Positions 5,467-5,475 of a DNA stretch of 5,475 nt are shown one piece after another. The stretch is from Pseudomonadota bacterium (GTDB lineage: Bacteria > SAR324 > XYD2-FULL-50-16 > JAHJRI01): assembly GCA_022360105.1 (NCBI GenBank), contig JAKSDL010000774.1:1-5475 (forward strand), in the 5' to 3' direction. The translations under genes were made by a program, and so were the position numbers. Position 1 is the stretch's first letter. Every line of letters begins with the position of its first letter. The notes under the pieces were generated by a model. The model was not told the origin of the DNA. It saw nothing but the letters and a program-made list of their open reading frames with translations, and made no database searches.

Positions 5467-5475
5467 GTAAAAGTC

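Larger units (their letters stand above)
4778..5475. other. Long intergenic region upstream of the peptidase gene
   Basis: Nearly 700 bases hold no convincing gene. The first 130 bases carry the peptidase leader, its ribosome binding site and a candidate promoter. From about 4860 to 5290 the DNA is AT-rich. It has small inverted repeats: AACTG/CAGTT at 5108-5125 followed by T-rich sequence, the pair AACTTGAG/CTCAAGTT at 5203-5210 and 5259-5266, and the 13-base ATTGAATTTCAAT at 5230-5242. A 117-codon open frame on the - strand (4960-5313) has no ribosome binding site and an odd composition. From about 5297 onward the sequence becomes repeat-rich. Confidence 0.55.

Overview
The window comes from the chromosome of a bacterium of moderate GC content with AT-rich intergenic DNA, most likely Gram-negative. 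The 45-residue tail of a histidine kinase at the left edge resembles kinases I associate with Desulfobacterota and other deltaproteobacteria-like groups. That placement rests on family resemblance alone and is tentative. There is no tRNA, rRNA, CRISPR array, intact insertion sequence or phage gene.

Left to right: (1) positions 3-140 hold the 3' end of a sensor histidine kinase on the + strand. (2) Positions 260-475 on the - strand hold a probable 71-residue single-span membrane protein with a strong ribosome binding site. (3) Positions 476-799 are a gene-poor divergent spacer. It holds a candidate promoter for the small protein and a pair of REP-like inverted sequences (610-778) that end just before the next gene. 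(4) Positions 800-1702 encode an AraC/XylS-type regulator on the + strand. (5) Positions 1704-1724 form a hairpin whose U-tract serves the - strand. (6) Positions 1748-4777 on the - strand encode the main gene, a secreted 1009-residue M14 metallocarboxypeptidase. All of its zinc and catalytic residues are visible. It carries an aspartate-only loop inserted in the catalytic domain and a C-terminal half in which an immune-inhibitor-A/MAM-like beta domain appears nested inside an amidotransferase-like alpha/beta domain. (7) Positions 4778-5475 are about 700 bases with no convincing gene. They hold the peptidase leader and a candidate promoter, then AT-rich DNA, then a cluster of AGCT-rich inverted repeats that runs to the window edge.

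The genes do not form one operon. The regulator and the peptidase converge and end 45 bases apart, so only the shared terminator region links them. Nothing seen here shows that the AraC protein controls the peptidase. The peptidase is a stand-alone transcription unit, probably for extracellular peptide degradation. The most unusual features are the Asp tract with a nearby EF-hand-like loop in the peptidase, the small membrane protein with a perfect hairpin inside its reading frame, and the two repeat clusters.
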